A stretch of DNA of 64,000 bases from Desulfobacteraceae bacterium (GTDB lineage: Bacteria; Desulfobacterota; Desulfobacteria; Desulfobacterales; Desulfobacteraceae): NCBI GenBank assembly GCA_024225635.1, contig JAAEMK010000042.1, positions 1 to 64,000 on the forward strand, given 5' to 3'. Below are positions 35,895-44,676 of this stretch, piece after piece. The notes below the pieces were generated by a model that saw nothing but the letters and a program-made list of their open reading frames with translations, was not told where the DNA came from and ran no database searches. Within the stretch, counting starts at the first letter, position 1. Each line of letters starts with the position of its first letter. The translations under genes were made by a program, and so were the position numbers.

Positions 35895-36965
35895 ATGTTG
35901 GAACCTGTAGAGGGATATTTAGAAATAATGGACAGGGGCTTTGGTTTTTTACGCTCCATTGAAAATAATTATCAGCCGGGTCCTGAAAATCCCTATGTGT
36001 CGATTCCGTTGATTAACCGGTTCGACCTCAGGGAGGGAAGCTATATAGTGGGTGAGGGAGAGAGCAAGGGGTCCAAGAATAAGAACCTTGCACTCACGAG
36101 AATTCATACCGTCAACGACCTTTCCCTTGACGAGTACCAGAAAATCCCCCTGCTCCAGGACCAGGTCAGCATCAATCCCGAGGAGCGCTACAACCTTGCC
36201 CAGGGGCCGGATGACATGACCGGCAGGGCCCTGGACCTGATCGTTCCCATTGGCAAGGGCCAGCGGGGATTGGTCATTGCACCGCCAAAATCGGGAAAGA
36301 CAACCATCCTGAGGCACATGGCAAACTCCATGATCATGAATCATCCCGATTCCAAGGTGTTTGTCCTGCTGGTGGACGAGCGGCCCGAAGAGGTGACCGA
36401 CTTCAGGCGGGGCCTGAGAGACGCCCACGTGCTGTACTCTTCTGCAGACCAGCAGATCGCCCAGCACATGAGGATGACCCGGCTTGCCATGCATACGGCC
36501 ATCCGCTGTGCCGAGACAGGCCAGGACGCCGTGGTGTTCATCGATTCCCTGACCCGGATGACCCGGGCTTTCAATATTGAGACCAACAGCCACGGCAAGA
36601 CCATGACCGGCGGTCTTGGAGCCAATGCCATGGCCTTTCCCAGGAAGATCTTCGGCGCGGCCCGTAACCTTGAAAACGGCGGTTCCCTTACCATCATGGC
36701 AACCATCCTGGTGGACACGGGAAGCCGGATGGACGACGTCATCTTCCAGGAGTTCAAGGGAACCGGCAACATGGACCTGGTGCTCTCCCGGCCCTGCGCG
36801 GAACAGCGTGTGTGGCCCGCCATCAACATCAATCAGTCCGGCACCCGTAAAGAGAACCTTCTTTTAGATCAGGAAGAGTATGATGAGAGTGTCCGGATAC
36901 GGCGGGATCTTTCCGGTATGGACGAAGTGTCTGCCATGAAACGGTTTATCGATTATATCTCCTGA
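35895..36965 (+). CDS. Short Rho-like transcription termination factor
   Basis: The ATG at 35895 has a GGGAG site upstream; a TTG three bases earlier is an alternative. The 356-residue protein matches Rho over both functional parts: an OB-type RNA-binding domain (GYLEIMDRGFGFLRS, NPYVSIPLINRFDLREG) and the RecA-like motor with Walker A APPKSGKTT, DERPEEVTDF, IDSLTRMTRAFN and DTGSRMDDVIFQEFKGTGNMDLVLSRP. It lacks the N-terminal helix bundle of standard Rho (about 419 residues in E. coli) and so is about 60 residues shorter. It may be the main Rho or a paralogue; a genome search would decide. An array of five 11-bp repeats precedes it. An AlaX-like gene follows after about 50 bases. Confidence 0.88.
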   Translation: MLEPVEGYLEIMDRGFGFLRSIENNYQPGPENPYVSIPLINRFDLREGSYIVGEGESKGSKNKNLALTRIHTVNDLSLDEYQKIPLLQDQVSINPEERYNLAQGPDDMTGRALDLIVPIGKGQRGLVIAPPKSGKTTILRHMANSMIMNHPDSKVFVLLVDERPEEVTDFRRGLRDAHVLYSSADQQIAQHMRMTRLAMHTAIRCAETGQDAVVFIDSLTRMTRAFNIETNSHGKTMTGGLGANAMAFPRKIFGAARNLENGGSLTIMATILVDTGSRMDDVIFQEFKGTGNMDLVLSRPCAEQRVWPAININQSGTRKENLLLDQEEYDESVRIRRDLSGMDEVSAMKRFIDYIS

Positions 36966-37017
36966 ACCTGAGTGTCAACCATTCCGAATCCGGAACCAGA
37001 GATAGAAGAGGAAAATC

Positions 37018-37455
37018 ATGAGCACGGCCCCCGACGTAAGGATGCACTCCGCCGAGCACCTGCTGAACCAGACCATGGTGAGGATGTTCGGCTGCCAGCG
37101 CTGCTTCAGCGCCCATATCAACAAGAAGAAGTCCAAGTGCGACTACCGGTTTGACCGGATGCTCACGGATGAGGAACTCCGGGAGATAGAGACCCGGGTC
37201 ATCCAGGTGATCCGGGATGATCTTCCGGTCACCCTGGAGTTTGTCTCCCCCGGGGAGGCCGAGGAGAATTATAACATCGAGCGGGTACCGGACGGAGACG
37301 CGCTTGAGAAATTCAGGATCGTTCACATGGGGGATTATGACGCCTGCCCCTGCATCGGTACCCATGTGAGTTCCACGGCCGAGATCAACGGCTTCAGGAT
37401 CATTTCCGCGGATTTCAACGATAGCGTCCTCAGGATCCGGTTCAAGCTTTCCTGA
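37018..37455 (+). CDS. AlaX-like tRNA editing domain protein
   Basis: The 145-residue protein consists of a stand-alone second-additional-domain (SAD) as found in AlaRS and ThrRS editing sites. The zinc ligands are visible: H10 and H14 in MHSAEHLL, and a C-x3-H in ACPCIGTHV near residue 115. Such free-standing proteins deacylate mischarged alanyl-tRNA. The protein is short for AlaX, with no extra N-terminal beta barrel, so it is close to the minimal AlaX-S type. A GAGGAAA ribosome-binding site lies close upstream. A nitrilase-family gene follows. Confidence 0.75.
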   Translation: MSTAPDVRMHSAEHLLNQTMVRMFGCQRCFSAHINKKKSKCDYRFDRMLTDEELREIETRVIQVIRDDLPVTLEFVSPGEAEENYNIERVPDGDALEKFRIVHMGDYDACPCIGTHVSSTAEINGFRIISADFNDSVLRIRFKLS

Positions 37456-37468
37456 AAAGAGAGGGCCC

Positions 37469-38236
37469 ATGGACGACCTTGTTCTGACCATTGTCCAGGA
37501 GAGTCTTGCCTGGGAGGATATCGACCGGAACCTTGAAACCTTTGACGGCATTGTCAACGCCATCCGGGAGGATACCCGTATGGTGGTCCTGCCCGAAATG
37601 TTCACCACCGGCTTCACCCTCGACTCCCCGGAGCTTGCCCAGACCATGGAGGGAAGCGGTGTCGCCTGGATGCAGGCCAAGGCCCGGGAAAAAGGGGCGG
37701 ACATGGTGGGAAGCCTCATGATCCGGGAGGAAGGACGCCTGTTCAACCGGCTCATATGGGCAACCGCCACGGGCGAGCTGTACTGGTACGACAAGCGGCA
37801 CCTGTTTCGGCATGCCGGTGAAACCCGGCACTTTACGCCCGGAACCCGGCACCTGGTGGTGGATGTCGACGGGTGGAAAATTTCAGCGTTCATCTGCTAC
37901 GATCTCAGGTTCCCCTGCTGGACCCGGAACCGCAATAACGGTTACGACCTTGCCCTGTTTGTGGCCAACTGGCCCGCCCCACGGGCATTTCACTGGAACA
38001 CCCTGCTCACGGCCAGGGCCATCGAGAACCAGGCATACGTGGTGGGGGTTAACCGGGTGGGAACGGATAACAACGGGCTTTCCTACCAAGGTGACTCTTC
38101 GGTGATCAATCCAAAGGGTGAGGTGCTTTTTCAAAAGAGCCACGATCCCGTTGTGCAAACCATGACCCTCTCCCATGACTTCCTGGAATCCTATCGAAGC
38201 AGTTTTCCCGTGTGGATGGACAGCGACCCTGTTTAG
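37469..38236 (+). CDS. Nitrilase-superfamily amidase (YafV/omega-amidase type)
   Basis: The 255-residue protein shows the Glu-Lys-Cys triad: Glu in VVLPEMFTTGF, Lys in YWYDKRHLF and Cys in FICYDLRFPCW, with the family R-A-I-E-N loop (ARAIENQAYVVGVNR). The motifs and length match omega-amidase-type enzymes of the YafV group, which hydrolyse alpha-keto-glutaramate or similar omega-amides. The ribosome-binding site is GAGAGGG. The stop overlaps the convergent beta-barrel gene by four bases. It follows the AlaX-like gene after 13 bases. Confidence 0.87.
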   Translation: MDDLVLTIVQESLAWEDIDRNLETFDGIVNAIREDTRMVVLPEMFTTGFTLDSPELAQTMEGSGVAWMQAKAREKGADMVGSLMIREEGRLFNRLIWATATGELYWYDKRHLFRHAGETRHFTPGTRHLVVDVDGWKISAFICYDLRFPCWTRNRNNGYDLALFVANWPAPRAFHWNTLLTARAIENQAYVVGVNRVGTDNNGLSYQGDSSVINPKGEVLFQKSHDPVVQTMTLSHDFLESYRSSFPVWMDSDPV

Positions 38237-39480
38237 AAAAACCGGGTAACCCAGAAGTAGAGGCTGTCCCCCGGGGAGAAGATTCCATCGTTGACCATGG
38301 GTAGGGGGAACCCGCCGAATTCCGTGCCCCTTGCACCGTAATGGAAGGCCCCGCCAAGGGTCACCTCCAGGTCGGTTGCCGCATTCCATACCACCCTTGG
38401 CTGGACAAGGCCCGAGGGGTCCTCCACATTGTTAATGGCGGTGACAAAGGCGTTGACCAGGGGATGGAGTTCAATGTTGAGATGGCCGCCCAGGTAATGC
38501 CGTCCCAGGGTGAACAGTTCCCCTGCCCGGACCCGTTCCCGGATGTCCGGGTCCCCTGCAATGCGGGCATAATCCCCGGACCCCACCCCTGAATGGAAAT
38601 ACTCCACAAACCCGTACCAGTTCTTGTCAAACCAGGTCCAGGACCGGTCTATATTGACCACAAGGGAGAGAAAATTCTCGTTCCTTGTTCCCCCGGAGCG
38701 GGTGTATACCATGTCCATGCGCCATGCGGCCTGTTCAACAAATCCCGAGATCCCGATCCCGGCAACCCGGTCCTCATGGATCGATCCGATCATGAGGTCG
38801 ATTTCCCAGGCTTCTTTCGTGAGGTGGAGCTTTGCCGCAAACGAGGAATGGCTTGACCCGGGATCGTTGGTATCAGGGTCCCGGCCAGGACGGAACAAAA
38901 GTTCCATCTCCCCCGGGGCGAGGTTTGTGCTCCTGAAATGGACCATGTCGGCTCCGGTTTTATAGTCCCTGGTGATGTCGGAAGGGGAGAAGGCATTGAC
39001 CATGTCCATGGGATTGAACAGCAGGCCGTTGCCCCAGGTGACGGCCTGGCGTCCCAAAGTAAGATTTCCCCAGGCCGGGGAGAACTCCAGGGCCAGGCGG
39101 TCGAGGCCGTGGGTGAGGGCGCTTTTTTCCCCCTCGCACAGTGTGGTGTCAAGGTCCATGAACCCTGTACCGGTATTGTCCGGGCCTGTTGTGTCCGCCG
39201 ACCATTCGAGGCTGTTCCCCACTTCCCAAGCGGCGATGTAGTGGACATTGAGGGCAAGGGTGTCCGTGAACCCGGTCCGGTTCTTGATCCTGAGACGGGC
39301 ACTTGCGTCATGCCAGGGATTTTCCCCGGTCAAGGCCTGGATCGAATCCCTGTGGTGGGTGGTTACCGTTGCTGTGAGCTTTGCCTGGCCGCCAAATTCA
39401 GACGTGATATTTCCAAGGCTGATCCGGGGGGCAAAAAGGCACATCCCAATGACCAGGTATTTGAAAAGGGGGTGGGCCAT
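38233..39480 (-). CDS. Outer-membrane beta-barrel protein
   Basis: The 415-residue protein has a signal peptide (hydrophobic core about 7-20, cleavage near residue 23), no plug domain, and alternating amphipathic strands to a C-terminal FWVTRFF, the outer-membrane insertion signal. Strands such as LEFSPAWGNLTLGRQAVTWGNGLLFNP recall the DUF1302-like porin-type barrels. It is the last gene in an operon with a LolA-like protein, two FtsX-like permeases and an ATPase, which suggests a lipid or lipoprotein export route with this barrel as the outer-membrane end (inference). No family name can be fixed. Confidence 0.72.
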   Translation of the reverse strand: MAHPLFKYLVIGMCLFAPRISLGNITSEFGGQAKLTATVTTHHRDSIQALTGENPWHDASARLRIKNRTGFTDTLALNVHYIAAWEVGNSLEWSADTTGPDNTGTGFMDLDTTLCEGEKSALTHGLDRLALEFSPAWGNLTLGRQAVTWGNGLLFNPMDMVNAFSPSDITRDYKTGADMVHFRSTNLAPGEMELLFRPGRDPDTNDPGSSHSSFAAKLHLTKEAWEIDLMIGSIHEDRVAGIGISGFVEQAAWRMDMVYTRSGGTRNENFLSLVVNIDRSWTWFDKNWYGFVEYFHSGVGSGDYARIAGDPDIRERVRAGELFTLGRHYLGGHLNIELHPLVNAFVTAINNVEDPSGLVQPRVVWNAATDLEVTLGGAFHYGARGTEFGGFPLPMVNDGIFSPGDSLYFWVTRFF

Positions 39481-39483
39481 GGG

Positions 39484-40170
39484 CTATCCTGCCAGGCCGT
39501 CATCCACAACCCGGCCGTCCCGGATGCGGATGATCCGGGTTGCATGCTCCATCACCATGGGGTCGTGGGTGGAGAAGATAAAGGTTACCCCTTTTTCCCG
39601 GTTCATCTGTTTCATCATCTCAAGCAGACCCCTGCCGGTGGCGGAGTCGAGGTTGGCCGTGGGCTCGTCGGCCAGCACGATGGAGGGGTTGGACACCAGG
39701 GCCCGGGCCACGGCCACCCGCTGCTGCTGGCCGCCGGAGAGTTCCGAGGGCCTTCGGTGGTGCATTCCCGACAGCCCGGTTTCATCCAGGATCGCCCTTG
39801 CCCTTTCCCGTCGTTCTTTTTTGGGCACCCTTTGGAGCAGCATTACATATTCCACGTTTTCCAGGGCCGAGAGCACGGGGATGAGGTTATAGGCCTGGAA
39901 CACGAACCCTATCTTGAAGAGTCTCAGGTCGGCCAGGGCGGACTGGGTCATGCGGGTGATCTCTTGCCGGTCAACCTCAATGGAGCCTGAATCCACCGTG
40001 TCAAGGCCGCCCATGAGGTTGAGCAGGGTCGTCTTGCCGGAGCCCGACGGCCCTGCCAGGGTGGAAAATTCTCCGGGTGCGATGGCGAGACTGATACCGT
40101 CCAGGGCTTTGACCTTCATTTTTCCCTGAACATAGGTTTTTTTCACATCAACTGCCTGAACCATGGCCAT
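39484..40170 (-). CDS. ABC transporter ATPase, LolD/MacB type
   Basis: The 228-residue protein is a standard ABC ATPase: Walker A GPSGSGKTTLL, Q-loop in FVFQAYNL, signature LSGGQQQRVAVARAL, Walker B IVLADEPTAN with a following D-loop, and H-switch in FIFSTHD. The LolD/MacB/FtsE-like subgroup pairs with FtsX-like permeases, and two such permease genes lie directly upstream on this strand. It should energise extraction or release of a lipid, lipoprotein or other envelope substrate from the inner membrane. It is 14 bases downstream of a permease gene and 3 bases upstream of the barrel gene. Confidence 0.93.
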   Translation of the reverse strand: MAMVQAVDVKKTYVQGKMKVKALDGISLAIAPGEFSTLAGPSGSGKTTLLNLMGGLDTVDSGSIEVDRQEITRMTQSALADLRLFKIGFVFQAYNLIPVLSALENVEYVMLLQRVPKKERRERARAILDETGLSGMHHRRPSELSGGQQQRVAVARALVSNPSIVLADEPTANLDSATGRGLLEMMKQMNREKGVTFIFSTHDPMVMEHATRIIRIRDGRVVDDGLAG

Positions 40171-40184
40171 GAACCGCTCCTTTC

Positions 40185-41414
40185 CTATAGGGTTCCCATT
40201 GCCCGGACCGGGGTGAAGCGTGCGGCCTTGAGGGCGGGATAGAGTGAGACCAGAATGCCCAGCACCAGCACCACAAGGTTGGACAGGACAAGATCCCCGG
40301 TTACAAGTTTCGGGTAGATCACCCTGGAGATGCCGAAGTAGTCGGTACCTGCGGCAAAGGCGGACAGGTCAAGGCCCGTGTGGGCCAGCCATCCGGTAAA
40401 GGCTAAGCCTATGAGGTCGCCCGTTGCGATCCCCATTATCAGCAGTATCGAGGATTCCACCAGCACGGAATAGACAATGGCCAGGGGTTTCATTCCCAGG
40501 GCCTTGAGAAGGCCGAACTCCCGGATTCTTTCAAACACGGCCATGAGGGTGGTGTTGACGATGCCGAATCCCATGGCCACGAATATCACCCCGTACCAGA
40601 TGAGCATGAAGTTGTCGAACAGTTCCAGGTAGCCTTTGAACATGGGCAGGAGGTCCTGCCAGGTGAGAATCTCATGGCCGGTGGAAGAGAGCCGGGTTTT
40701 GAGAAGCTCAGCATAGGCCTGTGCGTCTTCATCCGGGGGCAGCTTGATGGCGATCTCGGAAACCAGGGAGTGGGCGTTGAGCATGGTCCGGGCCGCCCTG
40801 AGGCTGATAAAGGCGAAGCGCTTTTCCGTGGCCTGCATTTCAGCCCGGAAGCTCCCCCTGATGCGAAAGGCCCTGGAGACGATCTCATTGTTGGTGTCCC
40901 GGGACATGAGGATCACCTTTTTACCTGTCGATGTGCCAAGGGTTTCCATCATGGCCCGGCCCAGGAGGATGCCCCGGTCGTCATGGGGCTTTAGAAACTC
41001 GCCCTCCATGGGGGTGTTGCCGATGAAGGACACCCCGGGTTCCTTCAGGGGATCGATGCCCACCAGGGTGATGCCCCGGGAGTTACGGGCGTTGGAGACC
41101 ACCCCGAAGACCCGGATTCTTGAGGCCATGCGTGTGGTTTTGGGAAAAAGCTTTTGAACCATGGCCTCGAATGTTTTTGGGGGAGCCATGCTTTGTTCGA
41201 TGGAGGGATCGTCCCGGTATCCCATGGCATGGATCTGGATGTCCCCGGTAAGGGTGGATTTTCCGTTGTCGATCATGTCGTCCACCATTCCCCGCATCAG
41301 GGCGCCGAAAAAGACCATGCTCCACACCCCGATCACCACGGCGGTCAGTATCACCAGGGTTCGTCCCGGGTTTCGCCACAGGTTGCGCCATGCCAGTTGA
41401 AACATCATGATCAA
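40185..41414 (-). CDS. FtsX-like permease, LolC/E type (second)
   Basis: The 409-residue protein has the MacB/LolC layout: one N-terminal helix (after MIMMFQLAWRNLWRNPGRT), a large periplasmic domain (about 45-270) and three C-terminal helices (about 280-400) ending in KAARFTPVRAMGTL. The FGIVNTTLMAVFERIREFGLLKALG segment is a strong FtsX-family signature that contacts the ATPase. It and the upstream permease likely form a LolCE-type heterodimer with the LolD-like ATPase downstream. A 24-bp tandem repeat lies between the two permease genes. Confidence 0.92.
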   Translation of the reverse strand: MIMMFQLAWRNLWRNPGRTLVILTAVVIGVWSMVFFGALMRGMVDDMIDNGKSTLTGDIQIHAMGYRDDPSIEQSMAPPKTFEAMVQKLFPKTTRMASRIRVFGVVSNARNSRGITLVGIDPLKEPGVSFIGNTPMEGEFLKPHDDRGILLGRAMMETLGTSTGKKVILMSRDTNNEIVSRAFRIRGSFRAEMQATEKRFAFISLRAARTMLNAHSLVSEIAIKLPPDEDAQAYAELLKTRLSSTGHEILTWQDLLPMFKGYLELFDNFMLIWYGVIFVAMGFGIVNTTLMAVFERIREFGLLKALGMKPLAIVYSVLVESSILLIMGIATGDLIGLAFTGWLAHTGLDLSAFAAGTDYFGISRVIYPKLVTGDLVLSNLVVLVLGILVSLYPALKAARFTPVRAMGTL

Positions 41415-41438
41415 TCAGTTCCTTTTTTCTTACCCACC

Positions 41439-41484
41439 GGGTGGGAGCCGGGTTTAGCCACTGGGTGGGAGCCGGGTTTAGCCA
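41439..41484. repeat. Tandem 24-bp duplication at the stop of a permease gene
   Basis: GGGTGGGAGCCGGGTTTAGCCA occurs at 41439-41460 and again at 41463-41484. The right copy includes the stop of the upstream permease gene (TAA read on the minus strand). The duplication lies in the gap between the two permease genes and could affect translation coupling. Confidence 0.85.
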
Positions 41485-42710
41485 CGGCTGATAGCCTCCA
41501 TGGGGGAGAGCCGCCCCACCCGCAGGGCCGGGTAAAGGGCGGAAACAAGGGTGGTCGCAACCACGGCCAGGGGGCCTGCAAGGGCTGATACAATGGATAG
41601 CCTGGGATAGATCCGGCCTGTCATGCCGTATTGTTTCAGCATCTCCGACGCCCCGGAGATATCGATGCCCCGTCTCTGGAAGTAGAGGGTCAACAGCGAT
41701 CCCGCAACCAGGCCGGTGCCTGCCGCCAGCAGGGTCAAAAACAGGGATTCCGTGAACAGGATCTTGAAGAGCCTTGCAGGCCTTGCTCCCATGGCGAGCA
41801 GGATGCCGAACTCCCGGGTTCTTTCAAACAGGGCCATGAGAAAAGTGTTGAGGATGCTTGCGGCCACCACAACGATGAGAACCAGGTAGAAGATGATGCC
41901 CGAGGCAAGGTCGATCTTGATCCCCTGGACAAGGCCCGGCATCAGCTCCTTCCAGGAGAGCACGGTAAGATCCGGGCCGGGGAGGGACTGTACGATTTCC
42001 TTTTGGATCGTGTCGACCCCGGCAACCGATTCGCACACGGCAACGATGGTATGCACCTGGTCTTCCATGCCAAAGAGCTCCTGGAAAGAGGAGAGGGGAA
42101 TCTGGATAAAGCCCCGGTCCACCTCATCCATGCCCGAGGTGTAGATTCCCTTGACGCGAATTATGGTTGCCGCGATGGAGCCGTCCCTGGCCTGGCCCAG
42201 GAGGGTCAGCTCATCCTGGAGATTCACCTTGAGATGCCTGGCCAGGATGGAACCCACAAGGGCGGTGTTCCTGTCCGTGGGGGAGAGGAACTCGCCCTTT
42301 CGGACCAGGGCCTTCAGGGTCGATACCCGTGCTTCGTTTTCCGGGTCGATCCCGCTGACCAGCACTCCCCGGCTACGGTTTTGCGAGGAGAGCACGCACA
42401 GGGCCCGGGCCCGCATGGTCACGGCCTCAACTCCTTTTCGGGACCTCAATGCCCGGGCAATCCGGCCGGGCCGGGGGATGGTGAGCCGGATGTCATTGTT
42501 GTCGTTGTAGCTCCGGGCCTGCACCTGGAGATGGCCGGTGCGAATCTTGACCGAGGCGTTGATCATGGTGTCGTAGCTGCCCAGCTGGAACGAGAGCATG
42601 AAGACCAGGAGCATGGAGGCAAAACCGATGGCACAGCCGGTGAGAAGCGTTCTCCTCGGGTTTCGCCAGAGGTTGCGCATGGCCATCGCCCCATCCATGG
42701 AGATCGTCAT
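41478..42710 (-). CDS. FtsX-like permease, LolC/E type (first)
   Basis: The 410-residue protein parallels the other permease: N-terminal MAMRNLWRNPRRTLLTG and helix, a periplasmic domain with an RARALCVLSSQNRSRGVLVSG stretch, then three C-terminal helices including LNTFLMALFERTREFGILLAMG and a final ALYPALRVGRLSPMEAISRG. FtsX permeases couple ATP hydrolysis in the cytoplasm to mechanical transmission across the membrane. Its start overlaps the LolA-like gene stop by four bases. Together with its neighbour it should form the membrane core of a LolCDE-like transporter. Substrate unknown. Confidence 0.92.
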   Translation of the reverse strand: MTISMDGAMAMRNLWRNPRRTLLTGCAIGFASMLLVFMLSFQLGSYDTMINASVKIRTGHLQVQARSYNDNNDIRLTIPRPGRIARALRSRKGVEAVTMRARALCVLSSQNRSRGVLVSGIDPENEARVSTLKALVRKGEFLSPTDRNTALVGSILARHLKVNLQDELTLLGQARDGSIAATIIRVKGIYTSGMDEVDRGFIQIPLSSFQELFGMEDQVHTIVAVCESVAGVDTIQKEIVQSLPGPDLTVLSWKELMPGLVQGIKIDLASGIIFYLVLIVVVAASILNTFLMALFERTREFGILLAMGARPARLFKILFTESLFLTLLAAGTGLVAGSLLTLYFQRRGIDISGASEMLKQYGMTGRIYPRLSIVSALAGPLAVVATTLVSALYPALRVGRLSPMEAISRG

Positions 42711-43483
42711 CGTCCCGCCTTTTTCAGACCCGAAAGGGTGAACAGGTCCTGGGGCAGGCTCTCCTTGAATGTGACATCATTGTACTCCACCAGGGTGTAT
42801 TCATCCGTTCTGCCCGCCTTCGCCATGGTGAGCCGGGTCGGGAAGAGCCGACCGGACATGGGCTTGATACGGTCCAGGGTCATGGTCTTGACCAGGCGCA
42901 TCTCTTCATCAAAGAACTGCTGCTTCACCATGATGCCGTCCTCCCTGATATCCAGTTCCTGGCCGCCCCACACCACCGGAGCAAACTCCAGGGGAGTGGA
43001 TTTCACACGGAAGATCCGGATGCCGTCCCCGGGAAGAACGCCGGTGATCTCATGGTTGTATTCCCGGATGAGGGTGTCCGACTTGGCCAGGTCGTTGTTG
43101 GAAAAGTCCGATCCCATCCAGGACTGGGACATCATGGAGGGGGGCAGCTTGATCACCCGGTTGACCTTGGGGTTGTAAATCCACATGGTGTTCCCCCGCT
43201 TCAGGGTGGCGTTGCCCTTGTCCTTGGCAGGGGCGAGGATGGTGATGAGGCTCTTCTCCTCCCCCAGGGTCCAGGCGTGGATGGAGACGGTTCTCTCCCA
43301 GGTGGGCCTGTGGACGGTCATTTCGACCCGTGCGACAGAGGCATCGCCCCGGACATGGTTGAACGCCCGCCGTACAAGGGCGTTGGCATCCGGCATCTCC
43401 CCGCATATTCCCGTTGATCCATGGGAAAGGAGCAGGAGACCCGTCAGAAGTGTGGCCGCTCTTTTGAAAAAATGGATTTTCAT
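42707..43483 (-). CDS. LolA-like outer-membrane lipoprotein-sorting protein
   Basis: The 258-residue product has a signal peptide (hydrophobic residues about 9-20, cleavage near residue 27) and a mature domain of alternating strands matching the LolA/LolB-like periplasmic carriers, with NTMWIYNPKVNRVIKLPP and a central PVVWGGQELDIREDG. Such proteins chaperone lipids or lipoproteins across the periplasm. Together with two FtsX-like permeases, a LolD-like ATPase and a barrel in the same operon, it completes a Lol-like chain: ATPase and permeases in the inner membrane, a carrier in the periplasm, a barrel in the outer membrane. The cargo is not defined. First gene of the operon. Confidence 0.83.
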   Translation of the reverse strand: MKIHFFKRAATLLTGLLLLSHGSTGICGEMPDANALVRRAFNHVRGDASVARVEMTVHRPTWERTVSIHAWTLGEEKSLITILAPAKDKGNATLKRGNTMWIYNPKVNRVIKLPPSMMSQSWMGSDFSNNDLAKSDTLIREYNHEITGVLPGDGIRIFRVKSTPLEFAPVVWGGQELDIREDGIMVKQQFFDEEMRLVKTMTLDRIKPMSGRLFPTRLTMAKAGRTDEYTLVEYNDVTFKESLPQDLFTLSGLKKAGR

Positions 43484-43610
43484 GGTCTGCCTCCCTTAAC
43501 CCGGTATCTTATGGGGTGGCGCCGCTGTTTGTCAAGTTCCCGGGGGCGATACTTCCAGGGGGATTCCTTCCGGAGAACCGGGAGCACGGTTGGCGTGGAG
43601 GGAGAAGCGC

Positions 43611-44571
43611 CTAGGTTGCTACCCTGTTTTTTCCGGACTCCTTTGCCCTGTAGAGGGCCTGGTCGGCCTGGTGCAGGGCCTCGGTAGGGGAAACCCGGTT
43701 GGTTATGGTGATGGTTGAGATACCGGTGCTGATGGTGACCCGGTCTGAAACGGGTGAGGTGTCATGGGGGATGTTCAGGGCTTCCACCGCGGTTCTGATT
43801 TTTTCCGCGACAATCATTGCCTCCGGGGTGCCGGTGAAGGGCAGCACCAGGACAAACTCTTCGCCGCCGTAGCGTGAGGCAAGGTCGAACCGGCGGTTTG
43901 AGTACTCCTTGAACACCGCTGACACCTTTTGGAGGCATCGGTCTCCGGCAGAGTGGCCGTAGGTGTCGTTGTACAGCTTGAAGTTGTCGATATCCACATA
44001 AAGGATGGAGAGGGGAAAGGCCGAGTTTTCAGTCTGCTTCACGAGACGGTTCAGGTGGTCGTCCAAGAAACGGCGGTTGGCAAGGCCGGTGAGCTCGTCC
44101 CTGTTGGAGAGCTGCTCGAGCAGCCGTGCTTTTTCTTCAAGGGTGTGGGCGCCAAGCTCCTTGGAAAGACCGTAAGAGCAGACCCATGATCATGATCGAT
44201 CCCAGGGTGAGGATGCCGATGATCAGCAGGGCCATGGTTCTGTGCCGTTTGGTCCTGTGGATAAGGTAGACAAGGGCGAGGCCCAGGGGGGTAAGCCCGA
44301 AGAACCTCAGTTTCCATGCAAGGGGATAGATCTCCGGGAGCATCTGCGGGTCCATGATGGCAAAGAGGTTGAAAAACAGAAGACCGATCACCATGAAAAT
44401 CAGGTTTTGCCGTTTATGGATGTTGAAAAAGCTTTTGCAGAAATAGCCTTCAATGGGTTTTGGAAAGAGATAAATATGGGGAATCCCGGTGTTCAGGTCC
44501 AGGCAGAGGCGTTCAAGCCCTGGAATGTCGGTTGTCTGTTCTATGATTTCTGCGTAAAACGATTGATCCAT
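43611..44571 (-). pseudogene. Frameshifted membrane-bound diguanylate cyclase
   Basis: Two adjacent frames describe one gene. The upstream part (44571-44137) encodes a soluble N-terminus and three membrane helices (FMVIGLLFFNLFAIM, LRFFGLTPLGLALVYLIHR, ALLIIGILTLGSIMIMGLLL). In the next frame, from about 44190, the coding continues as LSKELGAHTLEEKARLLEQL, a linker helix, and then a GGDEF domain (SNRDELTGLANRRF, ASRYGGEEFVLVLPF, RxxD site RRFD). The shift must lie between about 44140 and 44195. A single-base error or mutation restores a continuous reading frame. If real, the gene is inactive; if it is a sequencing error, this is an intact cyclase of about 300 residues. Confidence 0.78.
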
Positions 44572-44628
44572 TGTTCTTCTTTGTTGTTGCAGTCCGGGTT
44601 GTCATGCCCATGAAACGGGCGGGAACCT

Positions 44629-44658
44629 GGGGAACGCCGTCTGTTCAACGGCGTCCCC
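44629..44658 (-). terminator. Hairpin after the first chemoreceptor gene
   Basis: GGGGAACGCCGT (44629-44640) pairs with ACGGCGTCCCC (44648-44658) around a 7-base loop with one mismatch. It lies about 20 bases past the stop of the chemoreceptor on the minus strand. The T-tract is weak, so it is a probable but not classical terminator. Confidence 0.5.
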
Positions 44659-44676
44659 CCATGGTTGGAAAGATCC

